Shown here in pieces: positions 53,049 through 62,005 of a DNA stretch of 64,000 bases. Every line of letters begins with the position of its first letter. Positions within the stretch are counted from its first letter, which is position 1. Made by a program: the position numbers and the translations under genes. The notes beneath the pieces were generated by a model. The model saw only the letters and a program-made list of their open reading frames with translations, ran no database searches and had not been told where the DNA came from. The DNA is from Cellulophaga sp. BC115SP (GTDB lineage Bacteria; Bacteroidota; Bacteroidia; Cytophagales; Spirosomataceae): contig NZ_JAAALB010000022.1 of NCBI RefSeq assembly GCF_009905545.1, positions 1-64,000 on the forward strand, read 5' to 3'.

Positions 53049-53108
53049 ATGCCTGATAATCAGGTACTTATCAAAAAGCCGACCATTCTAAAATCATACA
53101 AACTATTC

Positions 53109-53137
53109 TGCTGACACTTAAATTGTTGCTGACACTT
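53109..53137 (+). repeat. Direct repeat TGCTGACACTT, two copies
   Basis: TGCTGACACTT occurs at 53109-53119 and 53127-53137, start points 18 bases apart, between the tRNA end and the integrase gene. The placement fits arm-type integrase binding sites at an element end, although this is inference. Confidence 0.45.
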
Positions 53138-53216
53138 CAGTTACATGAGTTACCGATTATAGTTTACTTCGTTACAATACTTGAACCTTAAAATTCAAGT
53201 CCAATGAAAAAAAACA

Positions 53217-54482
53217 ATGTTAAATGTACTATTTTACCTGAGAGGGTTTGGGAAATGTACAGTTCCATCAAAGGAATTAGTAATTACTTGCCAGCTTATG
53301 CTGGAAGATCAACCACGTGATACAGCTTTTTCTCTTAAAATAAGAGTACCAAAGAAGTATTGGTGGACTTTTACTGGCCAGGCTTCAGCAGATGGGAAAT
53401 GGGTGGATCCCGAGTACTATAATGCTGATTTTGTAAACAAAAAGCTTAGAGAAACAGAGCAAACTTTACGCAATATTTACGATGTGCTAGATTTGCTTTA
53501 CCCTGATGAGACTATCACCTACGACCACATTCGTCGTCATTATGACCCTAATTCATCTAAGATTGTTAAAGCTGGAAATTGTAAGACAATTCCTAGTTTA
53601 GAGCAAATCTATCACATGTTCTTTGAGGAGAAACAGAGAAGGAAAGGTATTAAAGAGCTTACTCAGAAAAGTTATCGTTCACGAATGAATAATATTTTTC
53701 AATTTTTTAGTAAAAAGCAAGGCATAGACACGATTCGACACAGAGACCTAGACCTATTTGAAAAGTGGCTTGGTGAGCAAAAAAATGAGAAGGGAGAACC
53801 TCGTTTTTGTCGAAATTATCGAAACAAACATTTAACTTTAGTTTATGACCTAGTCTCCTTTGCAGTAAAAAAAGATTATTTACAAGCAATGCCTTTAGTA
53901 GCCTTAGAGTTAAGCTATGAATCTAGCAAGCCCCCTCAGTATTTACTACCTCAACAAAGGGAAAAATTATTGACCGTTGAGGCGCCTTCACTTGTAAAAG
54001 CCCGTGATATAGCACAATTTCTTATGTACACGGGTTTTAGTTGGATAGACTACACGAATCTAAAGAACGAGCATTTGATGGATGATAAATGTTGGCGAGT
54101 CCAGCGGCAAAAGACTGAAGTATGGAGTATGCCAATTCTTTTACCCGAAGCTAAAGCTATCATCAATAAATATGGGGGTATAGAAAAATTACCCAGACCT
54201 GATGACTCGGATTTGAATAAAGAGCTGAAGCATCTAGCTGAATTTGCAGGAATAGCCAATGACTTGCTTCATCCGCTTCGAATATCTGATTTTCGAGAGA
54301 CTTTTGCGAGTATGCTAGAAAATGAGTTTATGCTAGAGCAGCGAGTCATACAAGTGATGATGGGTCATACGAATCCTCGTCAAATACAATCCTATAGTCG
54401 TTTGATGCCAGCACGTATTCTATACGAATTAGAGCAATGGAAGCGTCGAACAGGAATGGAGTCATTAGGAGCTCAAGGGTAA
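53217..54482 (+). CDS. Tyrosine recombinase (integrase), IntDOT-like
   Basis: The 421-residue protein has an N-terminal arm-binding part beginning LFYLRGFGKC, a SAM-like core-binding domain at about residues 130-225, and the catalytic domain after that. R360 in FRETF is the second active-site arginine, H384 is in GHTNPRQ and Y393 is the nucleophile. Two usual residues are changed. The first Arg position is Ser (S275 in TGFSWID), as reported for IntDOT of Bacteroides element CTnDOT. S357 also replaces the common His. The gene reads away from tRNA-Glu, 217 bases from it, as expected for an integrated element. An earlier ATG at 53204 opens a different frame through an A8 run (see findings). Confidence 0.85.
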   Translation: MLNVLFYLRGFGKCTVPSKELVITCQLMLEDQPRDTAFSLKIRVPKKYWWTFTGQASADGKWVDPEYYNADFVNKKLRETEQTLRNIYDVLDLLYPDETITYDHIRRHYDPNSSKIVKAGNCKTIPSLEQIYHMFFEEKQRRKGIKELTQKSYRSRMNNIFQFFSKKQGIDTIRHRDLDLFEKWLGEQKNEKGEPRFCRNYRNKHLTLVYDLVSFAVKKDYLQAMPLVALELSYESSKPPQYLLPQQREKLLTVEAPSLVKARDIAQFLMYTGFSWIDYTNLKNEHLMDDKCWRVQRQKTEVWSMPILLPEAKAIINKYGGIEKLPRPDDSDLNKELKHLAEFAGIANDLLHPLRISDFRETFASMLENEFMLEQRVIQVMMGHTNPRQIQSYSRLMPARILYELEQWKRRTGMESLGAQG

Positions 54483-54488
54483 TTCTAC

Positions 54489-54552
54489 AATACCAATGAG
54501 TCATATAAACATAAACCAGTGAAGCCTACATGAGAAATGGCTCATTGGTATT
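54489..54552. terminator. Inverted repeat between integrase and regulator genes
   Basis: AATACCAATGAGTCAT at 54489-54504 pairs with ATGGCTCATTGGTATT at 54537-54552 with one wobble pair, around a 32-base loop. The genes converge here, so a two-way terminator is likely. Confidence 0.5.
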
Positions 54553-54570
54553 TAAAATTTATCAGCAGTT

Positions 54571-54927
54571 CTACTTGTCCCTATTCAAAGCAATTTCAAG
54601 TTGCTGGATTTTCTGTTCAGCTTCTTTCAGTTTTTCTTCAAGAAGGTATGTATGCTTTCTTAAATACTCATATATTTCACCCAATTGATCAATAGGGTTC
54701 TCATTTTGATTTCGTAGCATAGGGCCTTTCCCTGTGAGTACCCATTCTGGATTCAAATCATTATATTTTTGCAGAATTCTTTCTAATTTATCCACTCCAA
54801 TAGTTTTTCCATTCTTCAATTGACTCGTAAATGAGCCATTGGATATTTCAATGGATACTTCAAAAGACCTAAGGCTAATCTTTTTATAATCAATATATTG
54901 TTTGATTCTTAGTAGTGTGTTTGACAT
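54571..54927 (-). CDS. HTH-type repressor-like regulator with C-terminal coiled coil
   Basis: The 118-residue protein (ATG at 54927, MSNTLLRIKQYIDY) has an XRE-type helix-turn-helix: ISLRSFEVSIEISNGSFTSQLKNGKTIGVDKLERIL. It then has the LNPEWVLTGKGPML pattern common to CI-like Bacteroidota repressors, and an EKLKEAEQKIQQLEIAL coiled coil at the C-terminus. An upstream ATG at 54978 would add 17 residues of unlikely sequence. It is divergent from the transfer genes and probably represses them or the integrase. Confidence 0.8.
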   Translation of the reverse strand: MSNTLLRIKQYIDYKKISLRSFEVSIEISNGSFTSQLKNGKTIGVDKLERILQKYNDLNPEWVLTGKGPMLRNQNENPIDQLGEIYEYLRKHTYLLEEKLKEAEQKIQQLEIALNRDK

Positions 54928-54974
54928 ATCAGTATTTAGTGATAAGAAGTTAAGATAAATTAAACTAAAACTTT

Positions 54975-55008
54975 GCAAGTGTAGGATATATCTTGCATAT
55001 TTGTATGC
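54975..55008. promoter_or_regulatory. Candidate operator between the divergent regulator and transfer genes
   Basis: GCAAG-N12-CTTGC at 54975-54996 and GCATA-TTTG-TATGC at 54995-55008 form two adjoining dyads in the 160-base gap between the HTH gene and the first + strand gene. They are good candidates for binding sites of the HTH regulator. Confidence 0.35.
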
Positions 55009-55087
55009 TTACTTGTTACAAAATAAGATAAAAAATGGGATATTTCCATTGAAGTTCTATAGATTAAATCCTAAATAACTGTTAAGT

Positions 55088-55462
55088 ATGAATATAGTAA
55101 AGCTACCATCCTATCCTTTAAGCTTTATTTGTTTTGATAAGCAACAAGGTCAATTTCTTAACGATGAAGACCTTGAAGAGATCCCTGTAAGTGAGTTTTT
55201 TAACAAGAATCCTCGATATATTGTGCTGCAAGGTGTAGGGCAAGACCAAGAGGGCTCACTCTTGTATTTGTATGATATTGTGTGTATAGATTCAGAAGAT
55301 AGAGAACAACCTACTCAATTGAAGTACTACATCATATCTGAAGATGGAGAATTATTTTTAGAACCTCTACTAGATAACAAAAGACGGTTGAAATACTACC
55401 CTTCGGATGCTCAAAGTTTACTAAAAAAGCAAGGCAGTATGTTATTAAATCACTCATTCTAA
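55088..55462 (+). CDS. Hypothetical protein at the start of the transfer region, 124 aa
   Basis: The product is acidic and soluble, with FICFDKQQGQFLNDEDLEEIPVSEFF near residue 13 and strand-rich sequence after it (RYIVLQGVGQDQEGSLLYLYDIV). No signal peptide. No family is recognised. It is the first gene of the probable transfer operon, with only 12 bases to the next frame, so it may be an accessory or regulatory protein of the element. Confidence 0.6.
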   Translation: MNIVKLPSYPLSFICFDKQQGQFLNDEDLEEIPVSEFFNKNPRYIVLQGVGQDQEGSLLYLYDIVCIDSEDREQPTQLKYYIISEDGELFLEPLLDNKRRLKYYPSDAQSLLKKQGSMLLNHSF

Positions 55463-55474
55463 ATTTCTAATTCC

Positions 55475-55693
55475 ATGAATTCTTTTCCTTGGAGCCATTT
55501 TCTACAATGGACAATCGTCTTAACGCTCGTGAGTTGGGCTTGCTTTTTCTTTTATGATTATTTTATTCTTGGTAGTAAAGAGCACGATGATATTTACCAT
55601 AATCCTCTACAAGATAAAACTAGTGGTATTGATACACGAGAACAAATCCAAACTAAGCAGGTAGCATTTGATTCTTTATTGAAGAATCCATAG
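55475..55693 (+). CDS. Small membrane protein in the transfer operon, 72 aa
   Basis: One hydrophobic helix at about residues 8-30 (FLQWTIVLTLVSWACFFFYDYFIL) is followed by a polar tail of 40 residues. Unknown family; its position just before TraE suggests a small accessory component of the transfer apparatus, though this is inference. Confidence 0.55.
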   Translation: MNSFPWSHFLQWTIVLTLVSWACFFFYDYFILGSKEHDDIYHNPLQDKTSGIDTREQIQTKQVAFDSLLKNP

Positions 55694-55762
55694 TGTTTTT
55701 TTTAAAATCACATCCAAAAAGTAAATAAATCATAAAATATAACTTATTAAAATAATAATATC

Positions 55763-56092
55763 ATGAAGCAAAATAAATCTGATAAAGCAGTCAAGCGTAT
55801 ATTTTTTCTGCTGAGTCTATTTAGTATCACTCAAGGATACAGCCAATCGTCTTGGGCTTCCAAAGTAAGTGCTGCTTCCAATGCTGGCGCAAGTGCGATT
55901 AGTAGTGTCATGGATGCTGTAACCTCTCTATTAATGGCTATCGCAGCAGTGGCCTTCTTGATAGGGATTGTTAATGCTGGATTTAAGTATAAATCAGGTG
56001 ACCAACAAGCCTTTAAAAACCTACAAGGCGTTTTGATGGGGAGCTTGATTGTACTCATTGGCGTTGGCTTGGCCAAAGTGTTATTCTTTTAA
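55763..56092 (+). CDS. traE: Conjugative transfer protein TraE (DUF4134)
   Basis: The 109-residue product has a signal segment followed by two membrane helices (SLLMAIAAVAFLIGIVNAGFKY and LMGSLIVLIGVGLAKVLFF) with GDQQAFKNLQGVL between them. This is the DUF4134 pattern of TraE proteins in Bacteroides-type conjugative elements, comparable to VirB2 pilins. It opens the canonical traE-traF-traG order, and traF starts 10 bases downstream. Confidence 0.85.
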   Translation: MKQNKSDKAVKRIFFLLSLFSITQGYSQSSWASKVSAASNAGASAISSVMDAVTSLLMAIAAVAFLIGIVNAGFKYKSGDQQAFKNLQGVLMGSLIVLIGVGLAKVLFF

Positions 56093-56102
56093 ACCCACAA
56101 GA

Positions 56103-56435
56103 ATGGCACAATTTAGAACACACAGGGGGGTAAATCACCCTCCTTTTTTTAGGGGCTTTCCCATGAACTTAATTGGGTATTTGATAGGGGTCTCAGTAGT
56201 GAGTTTGTTGATGACCAGCTTTGTATTTGGTTTATTTCTCAACTACCTACTGACGGTATTATTTACCTTACTGCTGAGTGGTTTTGTGATTCATAAGAGC
56301 TTTTACTATCTCAAAAGGTCAGGAATCATCGGATTAGAAAAAGCCTACTTGAGCTATGTAAAACCCATCCGTAAATTATCCCTCAAACGCAAACGACTAG
56401 AGCGTATCTATCTACAAAAGAAACGGAAAAGTTAA
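56103..56435 (+). CDS. traF: Conjugative transfer protein TraF (DUF4133)
   Basis: The 110-residue protein begins at MAQFRTHRGVNHPPFFRGFP (ATG at 56103; an upstream ATG in frame lies inside traE). It has two close membrane helices (LIGYLIGVSVVSLLMTSFVFGLFL and YLLTVLFTLLLSGFVI) and a basic tail. This is the DUF4133 TraF family, comparable to VirB3. The traG start overlaps its end by one base gap only, a sign of coupled translation. Confidence 0.85.
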   Translation: MAQFRTHRGVNHPPFFRGFPMNLIGYLIGVSVVSLLMTSFVFGLFLNYLLTVLFTLLLSGFVIHKSFYYLKRSGIIGLEKAYLSYVKPIRKLSLKRKRLERIYLQKKRKS

Positions 56436-56436
56436 T

Positions 56437-59043
56437 ATGAATATCAATCTATCAGAACAGTTCCCCATCATTGGAATAGAGCCCAATTTAGGGGTACTTA
56501 TCTCACGAAATGGCGATATTACCTTATGTTACGAGGCTGTATTTTCGCCCCTCAATTCTTTGAGTAGTGAAGACTATACTCAGATTAATGAGAATTTTAG
56601 ACGAGCTTTTACGCAACTGCCTACAAATACGCTTTTACATGCCCAGACCTATTTTACCCAAAGTTCCTACGAGAGCAACACCTTGGAATTACAAGCCTCT
56701 CAAGAGAGTTATTTAGGTCAAGCCAATGAGCGTTTACTCTTTGAAAAATCTTTTAAAGAAACCAAAAGTTATTTGTATTTCACCTTGTGTAATATTTCTC
56801 CTCAAAAAAAGAACCTGTATAGTAATGGGCTTTTTAGTGGAATAATCAATCTTCAAAAAAGAGATTTTGATTCGGAGAAATTAGAAAAATTTGTCGATGG
56901 GGTAAGTCAATATCTCTCGGTCTTAGGTTCAGGTTTAAACTTTAGCTTCCGCAAGTTAAACCTAGAAGAATTGGAAGGAAGCTCTGGGAGTTTAAACATT
57001 TGCGAGCGCTATTTGATGCTGACGAGAGATGCCCAGGATAGTATCAAAGAAATACACTATCGAGCTGACGACAACATCCTACAAATAGGTCAAAAGCGCT
57101 GTGGTATCTTCAATATTGATTCCATTCATTCGATTAACGATAGTATCTCTTCATATATCAATGATCCAAAACTTAGTACAGAATTCAGCTTCTTTCCCTC
57201 AGCCCTTTGTAAAGATTTTACCCACAAGATAGATGGAGAAAGTATCTATAATGTAGTGATTTACAAAGAAGATGTGGATGCTTGTAAGGAAGAGCTTCGA
57301 CAGTTGATAAAAACCAAGAGCAGCCTTTTTTCTTTTTCGGAAGAGAATCGCACCTCGATGGCAGATACAGAAGAGTTCCTACGAAACTTAGTAGAAAGTT
57401 CTGGACGTCTCTTACCTGTTCGGTTTTACAGCAACTTGATTTTTTGGACTGAAGGCAGTATCGAAGATTTTAAACAACTCAAAACAAGTATCCATACAGG
57501 GTTCAAGAAAAGGGATTTAATTCCTAGTGAATCAAGTGCAGAAATGCCCATCGTGTTTATGAACACCATGCCAGGGAATGCAGGGAATATAGGAGCAGAC
57601 CAAATGGTGTTGACCTATAATGAAGTAGCCTCCTGTTTTTTAAACTTCGAAGAAACCTCAGCTTCTGATGGCAAAACAGCGATAGGTTTTCCCATGCTGA
57701 ATAGAAATGGCGCAAGGACTTGTGTAGATATATTTGCTGAGAGTGGGAATTCACGACAACGTAAAGCCATCACAGGCTATAACTTCTTTTGTTTAGGACC
57801 CACTGGTTCGGGTAAATCCGTAACGATGAACTCCATCATTCGCACAGCAGTTGAGTCAGGTGCTTTTGTGATGGTGGTAGATGTAGGTCATAGCTATGAA
57901 ATGCTTTGTAAGCATTATTTCAAAGGTTCCTATTTCTCTTTTGACATAGGTCAACCTGTGAAAATCAATCCTTTTAAAATCAATGGTGATACTCCAGGCG
58001 AACGACGGGTAGACATGATACTCAAGATATTGTTAAAGGCATGGAAGGGAGAAGAAGATTATAGCAAACTTGATGAAAACATCCTACTATCCTCCATCAT
58101 GTTTTACTACAATTACCTGTCTAAGCAAAAAAAGATAGGAAAAGCGATTGAGGCAAGGTTTGATACCTACTATGAATATATGTTAGGTCCTTTTCGAGAG
58201 AAAGAACTTCCTCAACTCAATACCTCCCAAGAATTTCGAATAGAACATTTTTTGGACGTGATGAAAATCTTTTACACGGGAGGAGTCTATGAAGAAGTAC
58301 TCAATGGACACTATGATATAGACCTACGAGATGAACGATTAATTGTCTTTGAATTAGATAATATCAAAGGTAACAAAGTGCTTTTTCCGCTCATAGTCCT
58401 CTACATGATGGGAACGTTTGAAGAGGTATTAAAGGAGAAAAAGAACCAACGCAAATATTTGGTTATCGAGGAAGCTTGGAAAGCCATCATGACAGAAATG
58501 TTTGCAGAGTACATCAAGGAGGTTTATAAAACTGCTAGAAAGTCCAATGGTACGATAGGTTTGGTAACACAGGAGCTCAATGACATTATTAGTAATGATA
58601 TCATCAAAGATACAGTGATTTCTCAAAGTGATATTAAACTGATTTTGAGCATGGCGAAGTATGCGACTAAAATGGAAGCGATTGCCAAAGTGCTATCCTT
58701 ACAAGAAAGGCACGTATCAATGATATTGAGTATGAACCGAGATTTGAAACCAGAGGACAAGTATCGAGAGCTGTTTATTTACTGGACTGCCGAATTGTAT
58801 GGCGTGTATGGACTCTCTTTATCTGCCAAGGAATATTGGACTTATACGACTGAAGCTAAGGAAAAGAATTTGGTAAAATATTTAATGCAGATGGAGTTTG
58901 ACTCGAAATTTCCCAGAACGCTAGACTATTTGGATGAGCTTTCACAAGCGAACCATTATGACTATTATAAAGTGATAGAGCATTGTGATGAGACTTTCAA
59001 CTACCAATCAAAAATTAAGAGCAATCCCCATTTAATTAGGTAA
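56437..59043 (+). CDS. traG: Conjugative transfer ATPase TraG (VirB4-like)
   Basis: The 868-residue protein has an N-terminal TraG/VirB4 domain of about 440 residues and a C-terminal ATPase. Walker A is GPTGSGKS at residues 454-461, with K460. Walker B is YLVIEEAWK with E678 and E679. TARKSNGTIGLVTQELNDI near residue 705 is a family motif. VirB4 ATPases power pilus assembly and substrate handling in type IV secretion. It sits one base after traF. Length is in the usual 800-870 range. Confidence 0.93.
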   Translation: MNINLSEQFPIIGIEPNLGVLISRNGDITLCYEAVFSPLNSLSSEDYTQINENFRRAFTQLPTNTLLHAQTYFTQSSYESNTLELQASQESYLGQANERLLFEKSFKETKSYLYFTLCNISPQKKNLYSNGLFSGIINLQKRDFDSEKLEKFVDGVSQYLSVLGSGLNFSFRKLNLEELEGSSGSLNICERYLMLTRDAQDSIKEIHYRADDNILQIGQKRCGIFNIDSIHSINDSISSYINDPKLSTEFSFFPSALCKDFTHKIDGESIYNVVIYKEDVDACKEELRQLIKTKSSLFSFSEENRTSMADTEEFLRNLVESSGRLLPVRFYSNLIFWTEGSIEDFKQLKTSIHTGFKKRDLIPSESSAEMPIVFMNTMPGNAGNIGADQMVLTYNEVASCFLNFEETSASDGKTAIGFPMLNRNGARTCVDIFAESGNSRQRKAITGYNFFCLGPTGSGKSVTMNSIIRTAVESGAFVMVVDVGHSYEMLCKHYFKGSYFSFDIGQPVKINPFKINGDTPGERRVDMILKILLKAWKGEEDYSKLDENILLSSIMFYYNYLSKQKKIGKAIEARFDTYYEYMLGPFREKELPQLNTSQEFRIEHFLDVMKIFYTGGVYEEVLNGHYDIDLRDERLIVFELDNIKGNKVLFPLIVLYMMGTFEEVLKEKKNQRKYLVIEEAWKAIMTEMFAEYIKEVYKTARKSNGTIGLVTQELNDIISNDIIKDTVISQSDIKLILSMAKYATKMEAIAKVLSLQERHVSMILSMNRDLKPEDKYRELFIYWTAELYGVYGLSLSAKEYWTYTTEAKEKNLVKYLMQMEFDSKFPRTLDYLDELSQANHYDYYKVIEHCDETFNYQSKIKSNPHLIR

Positions 59044-59114
59044 GCGCCTAGAAAGAAGTACAAGGATTTCAAAGGCTCTTTAATCAAATTTTTAGCAATA
59101 AAACCTAAACTATC

Positions 59115-59798
59115 ATGAATCAAAAAGACCCCAAGCGATTAGTCATACCCTATTTGAGAAGTGTAGATGTCAACACAAGAACCGCCCAACTCATGATGAT
59201 AGGCTCTTTTGTATTCAGCTTGTGTATTAGTGTGAGTGCCTTTGTGGTGTATCGAGACGGGATATTAAAACAAAAAGACAACCCGTTGGTGATGGACAAA
59301 AATGGAGAAATACGTAAGACCTATGATATTTATAATGATGGCTATGAGACTGTATCGAAAAAAGCCCTCGTACTGAGAGGACATGAATTATTCTTTCGAT
59401 TAGAGCCCGATGAACGTCAAATTTTTTCGAATATCCAACAGAGCTTTTACTTAGGTGATTTTCGAGCCCTGTATGAGTTCTATCAAAGTCAAGGCTATTA
59501 CAACAACATCGTTCAGCGCAATACCATCCAATATATCAAACCAGATTCGATTGTATTTGCAGGAGGCAAAGGAAGGTTTTATGGGAAAGAATATATCCGA
59601 GGTCAAGGAGGACAAAGCGTAGAGAAATTTTTAGTCACCCAATTTGATGTCATTGAGCGAGACCGAACGGATAATAATCTATATGGTTTCTATCTGGATA
59701 AAATCAAGATTATCAAAAACAATTTAGTCTCAGAGGAGAGTGCGAAAAATGCGGGATTGAATTCAATCAACGCCCTAACCGAGAAGGAACATGAATAA
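59115..59798 (+). CDS. traK: Conjugative transfer protein TraK (VirB8-like)
   Basis: The 227-residue protein has one N-terminal membrane helix (about residues 27-46, LMMIGSFVFSLCISVSAFVVYRDG), followed by a periplasmic domain of NTF2-like shape. VMDKNGEIRKTYDIYNDGYE and DRTDNNLYGFYLDKIKII are family motifs of TraK, which corresponds to VirB8. Its end overlaps the traM start by 8 bases, so translation is coupled. It follows traG directly, without the usual traI-traJ genes. Confidence 0.85.
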   Translation: MNQKDPKRLVIPYLRSVDVNTRTAQLMMIGSFVFSLCISVSAFVVYRDGILKQKDNPLVMDKNGEIRKTYDIYNDGYETVSKKALVLRGHELFFRLEPDERQIFSNIQQSFYLGDFRALYEFYQSQGYYNNIVQRNTIQYIKPDSIVFAGGKGRFYGKEYIRGQGGQSVEKFLVTQFDVIERDRTDNNLYGFYLDKIKIIKNNLVSEESAKNAGLNSINALTEKEHE

Positions 59799-60981
59799 TT
59801 TTTTTAACCTACGTCTACTTAAATATCCCTTATCTCTCTTAATTATTGGCTTAGGAGTTGGTATATTCTTTAAAGTGTTTCCACCAACAGAAGAAAGTCT
59901 TCATAAAGATGATTTTGGCAAGGGTATCATCAATTTGAATCTAGCGAATTCAGATTCCACTATCTCTGAAAAGAAGCTTTTTAACGAAGAAGTGTCCAGC
60001 TCTAGTAATCCCAACACCTATTTAGGCACAGAAGATTCTTTACGACGTAAGCAGATTGAGTCTGAAAATAGAGTTAGTAATTTCAGAAGAGAGACATCTT
60101 ATCAACAAGTGTCTCAGCATAATAGACCAGCTCAGTACTCTTCAAAGCAGACTTATTCTACTCGTTATGAAAGTCCTCAACCCACACTTTCCTATGCAGA
60201 GGTCAGTAGAGAGAATGCAACGATAGAACAGTTGAGAAGAAAGCTAAGTGCTCTGGAGAAAAAGCAACAAGTAGATAGTGTTCAGACAATCAAAGTTGAG
60301 CAAGGTATTAAGAAAGATAAAAATGGATTTCTAATAATCGATCAAGCTAGAGAAACAAGATTAGACTTGAGTCAAGAACAAAGCAATGGCTTTTATTCCA
60401 ATGGTCGTAGAGCCTTAGATTTAACGGGTAACTATAGTCTCAAGGAAAGTATCGCAAGTAATTCTACTGCGGGAGGCAGCCAATTAATCAAAGGACGATT
60501 GATGGAAGATAAAACTGTGCGAGATAATTCGAGTGTTAAAATTATGGTTTTGGAAAATAGCGTAGTAAATGGTATTTCCATTAACAAAGGTCAAGTGATC
60601 CAAGGTAAATGTGTGGTAAATGGCGACCGTCTGCAAATAGGCATTAGTGGGTTTGTTGAGGGTGATATGTATTACCAATTAGAAGGACGAGTCTTAGATG
60701 TAGATGGCGGGGAAGGATTAAATATCAATTCAGCTATTGACATGAAACTTAGCAAACGAGCCTGGGGGCAAAATACCTCAAGTGCTTTAGGTTCAGTCAA
60801 TCCTTTACTGGTGTATCAACCCACTGGAAATATCGGAACCACTGTAGCTAACCAAGTAGTAGGCAGTTTAGTCAACCAGTCACTCAATGGAGCTAATCAG
60901 TATTTGAACGCCAAACTCAATGATATCAAAGCCCATATCAAGGCAGGTCAATTATTGTATATCCAAGTACGAAAGCGCTAA
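59791..60981 (+). CDS. traM: Conjugative transfer protein TraM (VirB10-like)
   Basis: The 396-residue protein has an N-terminal membrane anchor at about residues 11-28 (YPLSLLIIGLGVGIFFKVF) and a long hydrophilic Ser/Gln-rich linker to about residue 225. The conserved C-terminal domain follows (IKGRLMEDKTVRDNSSVKIMVLE, then INKGQVIQGKCVVNGDRLQIGI and DVDGGEGLNINSAIDM), the TraM domain comparable to VirB10. It should bridge the inner and outer membranes in the transfer channel. It overlaps traK by 8 bases and is followed by traN. Confidence 0.88.
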   Translation: MNNFFNLRLLKYPLSLLIIGLGVGIFFKVFPPTEESLHKDDFGKGIINLNLANSDSTISEKKLFNEEVSSSSNPNTYLGTEDSLRRKQIESENRVSNFRRETSYQQVSQHNRPAQYSSKQTYSTRYESPQPTLSYAEVSRENATIEQLRRKLSALEKKQQVDSVQTIKVEQGIKKDKNGFLIIDQARETRLDLSQEQSNGFYSNGRRALDLTGNYSLKESIASNSTAGGSQLIKGRLMEDKTVRDNSSVKIMVLENSVVNGISINKGQVIQGKCVVNGDRLQIGISGFVEGDMYYQLEGRVLDVDGGEGLNINSAIDMKLSKRAWGQNTSSALGSVNPLLVYQPTGNIGTTVANQVVGSLVNQSLNGANQYLNAKLNDIKAHIKAGQLLYIQVRKR

Positions 60982-61016
60982 ACACAAACCATTTTTCAAA
61001 CAAAGCAGATACAAGA

Positions 61017-62003
61017 ATGAAAAACAAAACAACAAGGCTGATACGCTTATGGCTAATCGCCATGATAGGGCTAATTCAAACAAGAGTGATAGGTCAAACT
61101 CCCGATAGCCTAGGTGTTAAACCTACGATAAAAGATAGTGTACAAAAAGTACTGTCAAGTTTTCAAACCTTGCAGTCGCTTACTTTGCCCTTGCAAAAAG
61201 AGCAAATCCGAGGAAGTTATCGCCTAAGTGTTGCTTTTTTCAAGACCTCTCATATCATTTTCGATTCCAAAATTGTCTATTTCGATATAGGTTCAAAAAA
61301 TATCATAGGAGAAAAAGCTGAAAATCTGGACAATGTGCTCAAGCTAAAAGCGGCTTATCTAGAATCCTTTGAAACTAATGTAACCGTGGTAACGGCTAGT
61401 GGTAAGTATTATTCATTTTTAGTTAACCACAGTGAAAATCCTAGCAAACTCAATGTAGTGATGGAACCCATCTTAGTAGACTGGTCTAATCAGAACGTCA
61501 CCTATAATCAAGGAAAAGGTAAAATTCTCTTGAGTGGAGAAGGAATGGATGAGGCAAGTTTTAAGCGACTGTCAGCTTATGCCTTGGAGCAGAAGAATAT
61601 TAAGCATATTCGAAGTATAGTGGGTAACGTTAGTGTGGAAGTCCAAAGTATATTGACCAAAGGGAATATGGTAATGGTGAGTTTAAAGCTTAAAAACAAG
61701 TCTTCGCTCAACTATGAAGTGGACTATCTCAAGGCATATATCCGTGACAAAGATAATTACAAAAGAGATGTCACGCAAGAGCTGGAGGTAAAGCCCGTGT
61801 ATGTGTATTTGCAGAATCAAGGCAAAACTCCTAAAACGATTGGTGAAGCCAAGGGCGAATATGGTGTAGTACTATTATTCAATAAATTTTCGATAGCCGA
61901 ACATAAGACTTTTGACTTGGATATGGTAGAGAAAAATGGAGGACGCAACTTTCATTTAGTTACAGATTTTGCCACCTTTTACAACCAAATGGAACAACTG
62001 TAA
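61017..62003 (+). CDS. traN: Conjugative transfer protein TraN (VirB9-like, DUF4138)
   Basis: The 328-residue protein has a signal peptide (LIRLWLIAMIGLIQTRVIGQ). DUF4138-type strands follow: VAFFKTSHIIFDSKIVYFDIGSKNIIGEKAENLDNVLKLKA near residue 75 and FETNVTVVTASGKYYSFLVNH. A C-terminal portion ends FHLVTDFATFYNQM. TraN corresponds to VirB9 and lies at the outer membrane. Translation starts at the ATG at 61017, 35 bases after traM. The traO start is two bases past its end. Confidence 0.85.
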   Translation: MKNKTTRLIRLWLIAMIGLIQTRVIGQTPDSLGVKPTIKDSVQKVLSSFQTLQSLTLPLQKEQIRGSYRLSVAFFKTSHIIFDSKIVYFDIGSKNIIGEKAENLDNVLKLKAAYLESFETNVTVVTASGKYYSFLVNHSENPSKLNVVMEPILVDWSNQNVTYNQGKGKILLSGEGMDEASFKRLSAYALEQKNIKHIRSIVGNVSVEVQSILTKGNMVMVSLKLKNKSSLNYEVDYLKAYIRDKDNYKRDVTQELEVKPVYVYLQNQGKTPKTIGEAKGEYGVVLLFNKFSIAEHKTFDLDMVEKNGGRNFHLVTDFATFYNQMEQL

Positions 62004-62005
62004 CT

